This document shows positions 1-6,109 of a stretch of 10,078 nt of DNA, in pieces. The notes under the pieces are model-generated. The model worked only from the letters and a program-made list of their open reading frames with translations, was not told the DNA's origin and made no database searches. A program made the position numbers and the translations under genes. Source of the stretch: UBA8522 sp035528895. GTDB taxonomy: Bacteria; Acidobacteriota; Aminicenantia; Aminicenantales; UBA8522. The DNA is taken from NCBI GenBank assembly GCA_035528895.1, contig DATKXS010000100.1, positions 1-10,078 on the forward strand, written 5' to 3'. The first letter of the stretch is position 1; each line of letters starts with the position of its first letter.

Positions 1-924
1 GTGGGTAATCAAGGAATCCACCTCGATGGACCGGTCGGCCAGGAGACCCAAGGCCTCCTCGATATCCGGAGGACCGCAGTAATATGAGGTCAGGATGCGG
101 ATCTCCTTGGTCCAGAAATCGTTGATCGGGATGACGACGCGTTTCTCCGGCCCGGGGACGGCGAAAAAGACGACGGCGCCGCCCTTGTCAACGGAGGCCC
201 AGGCCTGCTCCACTGCGGACATCGCCGATGTGCCCAGGATGACCACATCGACCTTCTTACCCAGATGTTTGTTCAGACCGCCCGGGACATCGTCTGTCGA
301 CAGGATGGTCAGGTACGCGCCATACTCCTTCGCCAGAGCTAGCCTTTGTGGGTTGATGTCGGTCGCTGCGACCCGACAACCTTTCGTTTTGGCCAGCTTC
401 ACCTGGAGAAGTCCCGACATCCCGCACCCCAGGATAAGGACGCTCTGCCCGCTCGCCAACCCGGCCAATCTTTGCGCCCTAACAACACAGGCCAGAGGTT
501 CGATGAAGGTGGCTTGGTCATAGGATATCGAACCGGGCAGACGATAGGTTCCTTTTTCAACCAGCACTTCAGGCACGAGGATGTATTCGGCGAAGCCGCC
601 CGGCAGCCTCTCCTTGACCTCCGAGCACTGAGGGAAATGCCCGGCGCGGCAGTAGCCGCAATTCATGCAGGGGACCTTCGGGGCGATAAAAACCCTGTCC
701 CCCGGTTTGAAGCGCTCGATTGAAGGGCCGACTTCGACCACCTCGGCCCCGAGCTCATGCCCCTGGACGAGAGGCGCTCGCGGCATTCTATACCATTCGA
801 CGATGTCACTTCCGCAGATGCCGCAGGAGATCACCTTGATCAACATCTCCCGAGGACCGGGCTTGCCTAAGGGCACATCTTCGACCCGGATGTCCTGGTT
901 GTTGTACCAGACCGCCGCCTTCAT
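1..924 (-). CDS. Zinc-dependent medium-chain alcohol/polyol dehydrogenase, partial (C-terminus off the left edge)
   Basis: Oxidises an alcohol or polyol with NAD; the substrate cannot be read from sequence. The 308 visible residues match the medium-chain dehydrogenase family (usually 340-350), so about 35-45 C-terminal residues lie beyond the edge. The GroES-like domain carries the catalytic-zinc cysteine C37 (in CGICGSD), the GHE motif at H56-E57, four structural-zinc cysteines C86, C89, C92 and C100, and E142 in FIEPLAC. The Rossmann domain has GCGMSG at 166-171 and D189 at the end of the second strand, which suggests NAD rather than NADP. GSD is followed by IVEWY, without the histidine usual in GSDxH members. 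An in-frame ATG at 954 exists, but a predicted promoter starts transcription near 956, and 924 gives the family-typical N-terminus (MKAAVW). No terminator is seen between vapC and this gene, so some read-through from vapBC is possible. Confidence 0.9.
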   Translation of the reverse strand, partial: MKAAVWYNNQDIRVEDVPLGKPGPREMLIKVISCGICGSDIVEWYRMPRAPLVQGHELGAEVVEVGPSIERFKPGDRVFIAPKVPCMNCGYCRAGHFPQCSEVKERLPGGFAEYILVPEVLVEKGTYRLPGSISYDQATFIEPLACVVRAQRLAGLASGQSVLILGCGMSGLLQVKLAKTKGCRVAATDINPQRLALAKEYGAYLTILSTDDVPGGLNKHLGKKVDVVILGTSAMSAVEQAWASVDKGGAVVFFAVPGPEKRVVIPINDFWTKEIRILTSYYCGPPDIEEALGLLADRSIEVDSLITH

Positions 925-962
925 GGTCCCCGTGCTTTTCTTTCCTTCTCCCATCGTCAAGG

Positions 963-992
963 ATGATAAAATCTGATAGGCGAGGATGTCAA
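963..992 (-). promoter_or_regulatory. Predicted sigma70-type promoter of the alcohol dehydrogenase gene
   Basis: On the minus strand a perfect TTGACA (992-987) is followed after 18 bases by TATCAT (968-963). Transcription would start near 956, leaving a leader of about 32 bases containing GGGAGAAGG. This makes the dehydrogenase independent of the upstream toxin-antitoxin genes. Pattern match only. Confidence 0.5.
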
Positions 993-1042
993 CATGAAAA
1001 ATGACGGCGCCGCTCTTCTATATGAAGTCACAAAATACACCT

Positions 1043-1450
1043 CTAAGCCGTGCCCGCGTATTCATCGAGGTGCACCGCGGTTTCAGGGAAGTCAGCTAGG
1101 ATTTGTTTGTCCGTTGTCATCAGGGGGATGTTGAGTTCGTTGGCCAGCGCTACAAATTCGCAGTCGTACGCGGAACAGCGGCTTCCGGTGGCCAGTTTGA
1201 GAATATCCAGGGAACCGACCGAATATTCGCCGCCTTCCATAAGAAGCTCCGCTTCTCCGATGATTTCGACGGCCGTTTCGAAGTCGACAAGGCCTTTTCT
1301 GAAGCAGGCCGTCAGCACGTTCAAGAACTCGCTCCGCCAGAGCAGAGGGGCAACCCAGTTGGGATCCTTGAGGTAGACCTTCTCGGCCCGCTCGGAATGT
1401 TCACTTCGGAGATAAAAATAGACCAGCAGGTTCGTATCGACGACGATCAC
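1043..1450 (-). CDS. vapC: VapC/FitB-type PIN-domain toxin ribonuclease
   Basis: Toxin of a type II toxin-antitoxin pair; family members are Mg-dependent ribonucleases that cut tRNA, rRNA or mRNA when freed from the antitoxin. At 135 residues it has the usual length. The acidic PIN residues are all present: D5 (IVVDTN), E41 (RSEFLN), D96 (SAYDCEFVALA) and D114 (TTDKQ), so the active site looks intact. The start is GTG at 1450-1448 and overlaps the antitoxin stop TGA at 1449-1447, typical of translational coupling. The stop is TAG. The RNA target cannot be predicted from sequence. Confidence 0.9.
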   Translation of the reverse strand: MIVVDTNLLVYFYLRSEHSERAEKVYLKDPNWVAPLLWRSEFLNVLTACFRKGLVDFETAVEIIGEAELLMEGGEYSVGSLDILKLATGSRCSAYDCEFVALANELNIPLMTTDKQILADFPETAVHLDEYAGTA

Positions 1451-1692
1451 GGCCGGCCTTCCCGCTTGGCCCTGTCGACGAATTCCTTTTTCAATCCGTA
1501 ACGTCCGACTTTTTCCCTGAGTGCTCGCGCGGTCGCCAGAAAATCCTCGGGTTTCCGTTTTTTTGCGGCCAGGCTTTCTTCCATCAGCGCTATAATCTCA
1601 GAATTCATGCTCCTGTGGTGGAGCGCGGCGCTGAGTTTAAGCCGCTCATAGAGCTCGGAAGGGATATTTTTAACCGTGATCGTCGTGCCCAT
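1447..1692 (-). CDS. vapB: Ribbon-helix-helix antitoxin (FitA/VapB type)
   Basis: Antitoxin partner of the downstream PIN toxin, 81 residues. Residues 4-41 (TITVKNIPSELYERLK, then a helical stretch with HHRSMNSEI) fit an Arc/FitA ribbon-helix-helix DNA-binding fold. The basic C-terminal half (46-81) would be the toxin-binding tail. The frame is open to in-frame ATGs at 1725 and 1767. However, a good promoter with its -10 at 1729-1724 places transcription start near 1717, so 1692 is the first start inside the mRNA, with AAGG about eight bases upstream. Such antitoxins normally repress their own promoter with the toxin as co-repressor. The leader has a short TGGTT direct repeat that could be part of an operator, but this is weak. 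Confidence 0.88.
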   Translation of the reverse strand: MGTTITVKNIPSELYERLKLSAALHHRSMNSEIIALMEESLAAKKRKPEDFLATARALREKVGRYGLKKEFVDRAKREGRP

Positions 1693-1723
1693 TTCGGTTG
1701 CCTTATGGTTGTATTTTGGTTCC

Positions 1724-1752
1724 ATTGTGGCGCAATCTCGTCTTCTTGTCAA
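1724..1752 (-). promoter_or_regulatory. Predicted promoter of the vapBC operon
   Basis: Minus-strand TTGACA (1752-1747) is followed after 17 bases by CACAAT (1729-1724), giving a start near 1717 and a leader of about 25 bases. It lies immediately upstream of the antitoxin and decides between its possible starts. Pattern match only. Confidence 0.55.
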
Positions 1753-1848
1753 GTTCCCTGGCTCCATCCAATTTGACGCTCCAAGTGGAGTGATTGTCTC
1801 GCGAGAGTCAGGAAATATGGGAATCGATCCTGCCTTGCACCCAGTCCG

Positions 1849-1911
1849 TCAGGGCGCCCATACTTTTTCCGGAGTCTCGTGGCGGTAGACTATGGCGAGT
1901 TCGGTCAGAAA
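1849..1911 (-). pseudogene. Decayed fragment of an lsrF-like gene (C-terminal tail only)
   Basis: Read on the minus strand, 1911-1849 encodes about 20 residues ending in a stop (TGA, 1851-1849), including AIVYRHETPEK. The intact lsrF at 3563-4444 has AVVHRNETPEK at the equivalent place near its C-terminus. The DNA behind this, 1864-1896 against 3602-3634, agrees at 27 of 33 positions without gaps. The differences are mostly synonymous or conservative, the pattern expected of diverged coding sequence. The frame is closed upstream by TGA at 1914-1912 and nothing resembling the rest of the gene is visible. The C-terminus after ETPEK differs (VWAP then stop). I infer a relic of a second lsrF-like gene. 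A chance match is possible because the segment is short. Confidence 0.5.
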
Positions 1912-1915
1912 TCAT

Positions 1916-1945
1916 TTGAAATCCCGCGGCTATCTTTTATATCAT
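1916..1945 (+). promoter_or_regulatory. Predicted upstream promoter (P1) of tyrosine phenol-lyase
   Basis: TTGAAA (1916-1921), 18 bases, then TATCAT (1940-1945). The -10 sequence and spacing equal those of the predicted alcohol dehydrogenase promoter. Transcription would start near 1952 and include the hairpin at 1980-2007. Pattern match only. Confidence 0.45.
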
Positions 1946-1946
1946 G

Positions 1947-1975
1947 TTGACCACGGACCTGAATAACCTAATAAT
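1947..1975 (+). promoter_or_regulatory. Predicted second promoter (P2) of tyrosine phenol-lyase
   Basis: TTGACC (1947-1952), 17 bases, then AATAAT (1970-1975); each box matches consensus at five of six positions. It sits directly downstream of P1 and would start transcripts near 1982, inside the leader hairpin. No TyrR-like box (TGTAAA-N6-TTTACA), the known regulator site of enterobacterial tpl, is visible around it. Confidence 0.4.
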
Positions 1976-1979
1976 CCCG

Positions 1980-2007
1980 CCCGGCTCCAGCGTGAGTGCG
2001 CTCCGGG
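1980..2007 (+). promoter_or_regulatory. Leader hairpin just upstream of the tyrosine phenol-lyase ribosome binding site
   Basis: CCCGG (1980-1984) pairs with CCGGG (2003-2007), and AGCG (1989-1992) with CGCT (1999-2002), leaving a six-base loop and a four-base bulge. It ends three bases before the GGAGGAGG ribosome binding site (2011-2018). No U-run follows, so it is not an intrinsic terminator. A role in mRNA stability or translation is an inference. Confidence 0.4.
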
Positions 2008-2022
2008 CAAGGAGGAGGATCC

Positions 2023-3399
2023 ATGAAATACGTTCCAGAGCCTTTTAAGATCAAGACGGTCGAACCGATCAGAATGACAACCCGGGAGTACCGTGAGCAG
2101 GCCATCAAAGAAGCGGGATACAACACGTTCCTGCTGCGCAGTGAAGATGTCTTCATCGACCTCCTGACCGACAGCGGCACCGGTGCCATGAGCGATGCGC
2201 AATGGGCGGCACTGCAAATGGGCGATGAGGCGTATGCGGGAAGTCGCAATTTCTATGATCTCGAGGCCACGGTCAGAGATGTGTTCGGCTACAAATACTT
2301 CGTGCCTACCCATCAGGGACGAGCCGCGGAACACATCATGTCGAAGCTGTTGATCAAGAAGGGCGACACCATTCCCGGCAATATGTACTTCACGACCACG
2401 CGGCTTCATCAGGAACTGGCCGGCGGAACCTTTGTCGATGTCATTATCGACGAAGCCCACGATCCGTCAAGCCCGCACCCGTTCAAGGGCAATGTGGATA
2501 TCGGCAAGATGCAGAAGCTGGTCGACGAAGTCGGCGCCGAGAAAATCCCCTACATCAGCTATGAAACGTGTGTCAACATGGCCGGCGGACAGCCGATCTC
2601 GATAGCCAACGCGCAGGAGTTGAGGGCATTCTGCGACAAATACGGTATCAAGATCATGCTCGACAACACCCGCACCGTCGAAAACGCCTACTTCATTCAA
2701 CAGCGTGAAGACGGCTACGCCGACTGGCCGATCAAGCGCATTGTCAAAGAAATCTGTTCCTATACAGACGGCTGCACCTGCTCCGCCAAGAAGGACTGCC
2801 TGGTCAACATCGGCGGATTCCTGGCGATGAATGACGAGGACTTCTTTGTGAAGGCCAAGGCGGAGGTCGTTGTTTTTGAGGGGTTGCACACCTACGGCGG
2901 CATGAGCGGCCGTGATATGGCGGCGCTGGCCCAAGGCATCAGGGAATCCGTCGCGAGCAATGACTACATCAGGTATCGGGTCGAGCAGACCAACTATCTT
3001 GGCCAGTTGCTCACCCAGGGCGGAGTTCCCCATGTGATTCCTCACGGCGGGCATGCCATATTCCTCGACGCCAGACGATTCCTCCCTCATCTCGACCAGG
3101 ATCAGTTTCCCGCCCTGGCGCTTTCCGCGGCCATCTATGTGGAAACAGGCGTCCGCGCCATGGAACGCGGCAATGTCAGCGCCGGACGCGATCCGGTCAC
3201 CGGCATGAACCGCCTGCCCAAGCTGGAACTTGTTCGACTGACGATCCCTAGACGCGTCTATACTCAGAGCCATCTTGATTACGCGGCCGAGGGGATTGTC
3301 AATCTGTATCAGCGGCGAGATCAGATTCCCGGATACAAGTTCGTCTTCGAGCCGAAGCAGTTGCGTTTCTTTCAGGCCCGTTTTGAACCGGTGGCATAA
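2023..3399 (+). CDS. tpl: Tyrosine phenol-lyase (beta-tyrosinase)
   Basis: Cytosolic PLP enzyme that splits L-tyrosine into phenol, pyruvate and ammonia; 458 residues against 456 for the Citrobacter freundii enzyme. PLP-site residues sit where that enzyme has them: Y71, N185, D214, R217 and the Schiff-base lysine K257 (SAKKD). The related tryptophanases are excluded by the phenol-site residues: T124 (tryptophanase has Asp), R382 in AMERG (tryptophanase Ile in VEIG), and F449-F450 in LRFF (tryptophanase LRHF). R405 would bind the substrate carboxylate. One pocket difference is L288-H289 where C. freundii has Met-Pro. Parts of the N-terminus (VEPIRMTTREYREQAI, RSEDVFIDLLTDSGTG) read more like tryptophanase. 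A GTG start at 1996 is in frame, but the strong GGAGGAGG at 2011-2018 fixes the ATG at 2023. The gene stands alone, convergent with lsrF. The permease at 4739-6109 might supply tyrosine, but that is a guess. Confidence 0.93.
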   Translation: MKYVPEPFKIKTVEPIRMTTREYREQAIKEAGYNTFLLRSEDVFIDLLTDSGTGAMSDAQWAALQMGDEAYAGSRNFYDLEATVRDVFGYKYFVPTHQGRAAEHIMSKLLIKKGDTIPGNMYFTTTRLHQELAGGTFVDVIIDEAHDPSSPHPFKGNVDIGKMQKLVDEVGAEKIPYISYETCVNMAGGQPISIANAQELRAFCDKYGIKIMLDNTRTVENAYFIQQREDGYADWPIKRIVKEICSYTDGCTCSAKKDCLVNIGGFLAMNDEDFFVKAKAEVVVFEGLHTYGGMSGRDMAALAQGIRESVASNDYIRYRVEQTNYLGQLLTQGGVPHVIPHGGHAIFLDARRFLPHLDQDQFPALALSAAIYVETGVRAMERGNVSAGRDPVTGMNRLPKLELVRLTIPRRVYTQSHLDYAAEGIVNLYQRRDQIPGYKFVFEPKQLRFFQARFEPVA

Positions 3400-3498
3400 G
3401 GCGCCTGAGCCAGACATACCAGGCGATCTGTATGCTGTAGGAATGAGAAATTGGCTTAGGCTGCGCCGGCCGAATGGGCGTCTTTGACCTGCCTTTCC

Positions 3499-3513
3499 CC
3501 TCGATTATCGAGG
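3499..3513. terminator. Possible weak bidirectional terminator between convergent genes
   Basis: CCTCGA-TTA-TCGAGG forms a perfect six-base-pair hairpin in the 163-base gap between the convergent tpl and lsrF genes. It is followed on the plus strand by AAAATAA rather than a T-run, and on the minus strand by GGGGAAAGG, so neither side is a canonical intrinsic terminator. Position is the main argument. The rest of this gap shows only a tiny ATGG-cttga-CCAT hairpin near 3531-3543. Confidence 0.3.
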
Positions 3514-3562
3514 AAAATAAGAGATCAAAAATGGCTTGACCATTATGTGGCTCTTCTTCCAC

Positions 3563-4444
3563 TCAGCCCTGCCGGGCGAGTTCCTGGAAGAGCGCGAACG
3601 CCTTTTCCGGGGTCTCGTTGCGGTGGACGACGGCACGCACAGCCTGGATCATGGCGACAGGATGATCTGACTGGAAGATATTGCGCCCCATGTCGACTCC
3701 GGCCGCCCCTTCCTGGCAGGCTTTGTAGGCCATGGTCAGGGCGTCGAGTTCCGGGATCTTTTTCCCGCCGGCCATGACGACCGGAACGGGGCAAGAGGCG
3801 GTCACGGTCTCGAACCCGTCTTCGACATAGTATGTTTTAATGATGTGGGCGCCGAGCTCGGCGCAGATCCTGGCGGCCAACCGGAAATAGCGGGCGTCGC
3901 GCTTCATCTCTTTGCCGACCGCCGTGACGGCCAGAGTGGGGATCCCGTAGCGGATCCCTGCATCGACCATCTTCGTCATGTTGAGAATGGACTCTTTCTC
4001 ATGCTCGCCGCCGATGAAGACTTGCACGGCCATGGCGCAGACGTTCAGCCGGACGGAGTCCTCAACGTCGACGGCGATCCCTTCGTTGGAGAGCTCTTTC
4101 AGGATGCTTGTTCCTCCCGAGACGCGGAGGACGATGGACTTTGGCGCGGCGGGCGGGACTATCGTCCTCAGGATTCCCCTTGTCAGCATCAGGCTGTCCG
4201 CGTAAGGGACCAGAGGGAGGATGTTGATGTCCACCCGTTCCAGCCCGCTGGTGGGCCCCTGGAAATAGCCGTGGTCGATGGCCAGCATGACCGTCCGTCC
4301 CGAGGCGGGACTGAAGATCCGGGCCAGCCGGTTTTTCATGCCCCAGTCCAGCGCCTCGGATCCCTTGAGGAAAAAGGGCGCCGCCTTTTGGGGCGTATCG
4401 ATATGATATTGTTCAATCTTCTTGGAATCATCGGCTTCCGGCAT
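3563..4444 (-). CDS. lsrF: LsrF-type thiolase (3-hydroxy-5-phosphonooxypentane-2,4-dione thiolase family, class I aldolase fold)
   Basis: In E. coli LsrF performs the last step of autoinducer-2 breakdown, transferring an acetyl group from 3-hydroxy-5-phosphonooxypentane-2,4-dione to CoA and leaving dihydroxyacetone phosphate. This 293-residue protein (E. coli: 291) matches it along the whole length: KGSEALDWGM at 27-36, DHGYFQGPTSGLERVDINI at 57-75, TRGILRTIVPPA at 88-99, IIKTYYVE at 201-208 with the Schiff-base lysine K203, AGGKKIPE at 225-232, and DMGRNIFQSDHPVAM at 251-265. The ATG at 4444 follows a strong GGAGGAGG ribosome binding site. No lsrK, lsrR, lsrG or lsr transporter gene is in the window, so the AI-2 role is not supported by context. 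A sugar-phosphate or aromatic-precursor aldolase of the same DhnA/LsrF family is the alternative. Confidence 0.92.
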   Translation of the reverse strand: MPEADDSKKIEQYHIDTPQKAAPFFLKGSEALDWGMKNRLARIFSPASGRTVMLAIDHGYFQGPTSGLERVDINILPLVPYADSLMLTRGILRTIVPPAAPKSIVLRVSGGTSILKELSNEGIAVDVEDSVRLNVCAMAVQVFIGGEHEKESILNMTKMVDAGIRYGIPTLAVTAVGKEMKRDARYFRLAARICAELGAHIIKTYYVEDGFETVTASCPVPVVMAGGKKIPELDALTMAYKACQEGAAGVDMGRNIFQSDHPVAMIQAVRAVVHRNETPEKAFALFQELARQG

Positions 4445-4526
4445 GTTCCTCCTCCTTTTCAGCCAATTCGCGGTATCACCTTGAAGGCGACTGCGGGAGA
4501 CTTTTGGATTTATGGGAGCCGCTGCA

Positions 4527-4556
4527 AACCTAGCATATATCAGAAGATAAGGTCAA
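4527..4556 (-). promoter_or_regulatory. Predicted promoter of lsrF
   Basis: Minus-strand TTGACC (4556-4551) is followed after 18 bases by TAGGTT (4532-4527), preceded by TGC, an extended -10 feature. The start would lie near 4520, giving a leader of about 75 bases. The -10 box is poor (three of six), so confidence is limited. Confidence 0.33.
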
Positions 4557-4563
4557 TAGATAG

Positions 4564-4638
4564 GGGGACGTTCCCCAAAGGGACACCTTTCGCCCTTCAC
4601 AAGCCGAAACGAAGGGTGTCCCTTTGGGGAACGTCCCC
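4564..4638. repeat. REP-like element: 24-bp perfect inverted repeat with a structured loop
   Basis: 4564-4587 and 4615-4638 are exact reverse complements over 24 bases, separated by 27 bases. Each arm contains its own small palindrome, GGGGACGTTCCCC, followed by AAAGGGACACC. The loop adds TTTCG (4588-4592) pairing with CGAAA (4605-4609), and a competing pairing of CCCTTC (4593-4598) with GAAGGG (4611-4616). The symmetry, location in a divergent intergenic gap and lack of coding content fit repetitive extragenic palindromes of the kind mobilised by REP-associated tyrosine transposases (RAYT). Only one copy lies in this window and there is no transposase. There is no adjacent T-run, so it is not a standard terminator. 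Confidence 0.6.
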
Positions 4639-4660
4639 TCCTGCTGCGTCCCCTCCTGCT
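4632..4660. repeat. 14-bp tandem direct repeat overlapping the REP right arm
   Basis: CGTCCCCTCCTGCT occurs at 4632-4645 and again at 4647-4660, with one base between. The first copy begins inside the right arm of the inverted repeat, so the duplication took in the edge of the element. Slippage or an imprecise insertion event would explain it. Confidence 0.7.
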
Positions 4661-4688
4661 TTACTTTTCAGGAAAAGTCGACTAAAAC
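4660..4688 (+). promoter_or_regulatory. Possible weak promoter of the amino acid permease
   Basis: TTTACT (4660-4665), 17 bases, TAAAAC (4683-4688), each four of six to consensus. It lies just downstream of the REP-like element and about 50 bases before the ATG. It is the best candidate I could find in the gap, but weak. Confidence 0.28.
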
Positions 4689-4738
4689 TCAGAACCGGCG
4701 AGATCAGCGGCCATGGTTCCGGCAAACGAGAAGAATCG

Positions 4739-6109
4739 ATGAGCGAAGAGGAAAGGGCCGTCGCCGATGCCGGGCGGCCGACGCTGCTCCGGACGCTGGG
4801 TGTGGTGGACGGGATCGCCATCTTGGTCGGCATCACCATCGGCGCCGGCATCTATTCCACGCCCCAGATTATCGCCGGCTATCTCGAATCGTTCCCCCAA
4901 ATAATCTCCCTCTGGATCATCGTCGGGATTTTCGTCTATGTCGGGGGCTTGATCTACGCTGAGCTGGGGACACGGCTTCCCGAGGCCGGCGGGGAATATG
5001 TCTACGTCAGCCGTGCTTTCGGTCCGTTCGCCGGATTTATCTTTGGCTGGTCCCAGCTTTTCATCATCCGGACGAGCCCAGCGGCCGGCCTGGCCATTGT
5101 GACCGCCGACTACCTGGGCTATTTTGTCCGGCTCAGCGGCCCGGCCCACAAGCTTGTCGCGGTCGCGGTGATCTTGCTCCTCGGAGCCCTGAACTATATC
5201 GGCATCAAGAGGGCCAGCCTTTTCCAGAGGGTTTTCACTTTCTATAAAACCATCGGCCTTTTTATCCTGGTCACCGCCGGTCTGATCCTCGTTCAGGGAC
5301 ACTCCAGCCTTCTGGGTACACGAGTGCAGCCGACCATGAACCTCGGCTTCCTCGGCAATCTGGTTGCGGCCCTGCTGATGGTCTTTTTTGCCCATACTGG
5401 ATTGGAGCGCCTGGGGTATTCGGCGGCTGAGATGAGAAATCCCAGGAAGACGATACCGGTGAGCCTCTTTCTGGGCATCGCCACGATAGTCTTCCTCTAT
5501 TGCCTAACGAACCTGGTCTATCACCGGACGCTGGGAATGGAAGGGGTTCGCGGAAACACAGTTGTCGCCTCGGCCACGGCGGTCAAGCTGGCGGGGTCTG
5601 CGGGCGCCATCTTCGTGGCGATCCTGGTCATCGCCTCGACCACCAGCAGCATCAACGGGACGATGATGACCGCCACCCGCGCCTATTATGCCATGGCCAG
5701 GGACAGGCTCTTTTTCCGCTGGCTGGACCACATCCACCCCCGCTTCCGCACTCCCTCCCGGGCCATCGTCGCCCACTGCGTCTGGGCGGTCGTCATCCTG
5801 TTCTTGAGAGGAACTTTTGAGGTGATCGCCGCGGGCATGGTCTTCGGCGTCCTGATCTTCTGGGCGCTGAACACGTTCGCCTTGTTCAAGTTGCGGATGA
5901 AGGATAGGGGAGGAGGGGACATCTATCGCGTCCCCTTGTATCCCCTCCTCCCGGCGGTCTACCTGGCCGGAATCCTGGCCTTTTTGGTCTTCCGGGCGGC
6001 CACGGACTGGCGAAGGTCACTCGAGGATATCGCCTTCATAGCCACCGGGATTCCCTTCTATTTCTTCTGGGCGAGGAAGCGGAAAAGCGGCCAAATAAGG
6101 CGAAATTGA
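4739..6109 (+). CDS. APC-superfamily amino acid permease
   Basis: Inner-membrane secondary transporter of 456 residues, the usual size, with about 12 hydrophobic segments (roughly 23-43, 53-76, 95-113, 115-133, 138-158, 166-186, 203-222, 240-260, 283-305, 343-360, 363-383, 399-420; a further stretch near 430-445). The family hallmark GAGIYSTP lies in the first segment (35-42), the unwound region that binds the substrate backbone. YAELGTRLPEAGGEYVY (73-89) and SAAEMRNPRKTIP (228-240) are the conserved loops after segments 2 and 6. The substrate is not predictable; an amino acid is likely. The open frame continues upstream to 3845, but that part is antisense to lsrF. The ATG at 4739 with GAGAAG upstream gives the normal N-terminus. 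It is divergent from lsrF and followed by the S66 peptidase gene after 54 bases. Confidence 0.9.
   Translation: MSEEERAVADAGRPTLLRTLGVVDGIAILVGITIGAGIYSTPQIIAGYLESFPQIISLWIIVGIFVYVGGLIYAELGTRLPEAGGEYVYVSRAFGPFAGFIFGWSQLFIIRTSPAAGLAIVTADYLGYFVRLSGPAHKLVAVAVILLLGALNYIGIKRASLFQRVFTFYKTIGLFILVTAGLILVQGHSSLLGTRVQPTMNLGFLGNLVAALLMVFFAHTGLERLGYSAAEMRNPRKTIPVSLFLGIATIVFLYCLTNLVYHRTLGMEGVRGNTVVASATAVKLAGSAGAIFVAILVIASTTSSINGTMMTATRAYYAMARDRLFFRWLDHIHPRFRTPSRAIVAHCVWAVVILFLRGTFEVIAAGMVFGVLIFWALNTFALFKLRMKDRGGGDIYRVPLYPLLPAVYLAGILAFLVFRAATDWRRSLEDIAFIATGIPFYFFWARKRKSGQIRRN

Noticed and set aside
1676..1888. A 70-residue plus-strand open frame covering the gap after vapB
   Set aside because: It begins inside vapB on the opposite strand, crosses the vapB promoter and the lsrF remnant, and has no ribosome binding site or family resemblance.
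2023..3399. Tryptophanase as the identity of the PLP lyase
   Set aside because: The indole-site residues of TnaA (Asp at the T124 position, Ile at R382, His at F449) are absent and the tyrosine phenol-lyase residues are present.
2467..3417. A 316-residue minus-strand open frame opposite tpl, and another at 1942-2460
   Set aside because: Both are shadows of the well-supported tyrosine phenol-lyase frame with no recognisable domain.
3845..4738. In-frame upstream extension of the permease by about 298 codons
   Set aside because: It lies antisense to lsrF and crosses the REP-like element; the permease family N-terminus begins at the ATG at 4739.
4682..5395. A 237-residue minus-strand open frame opposite the permease
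   Set aside because: Antisense to a membrane protein with clear hydrophobic segments; its highly charged translation is the expected mirror of hydrophobic codons.
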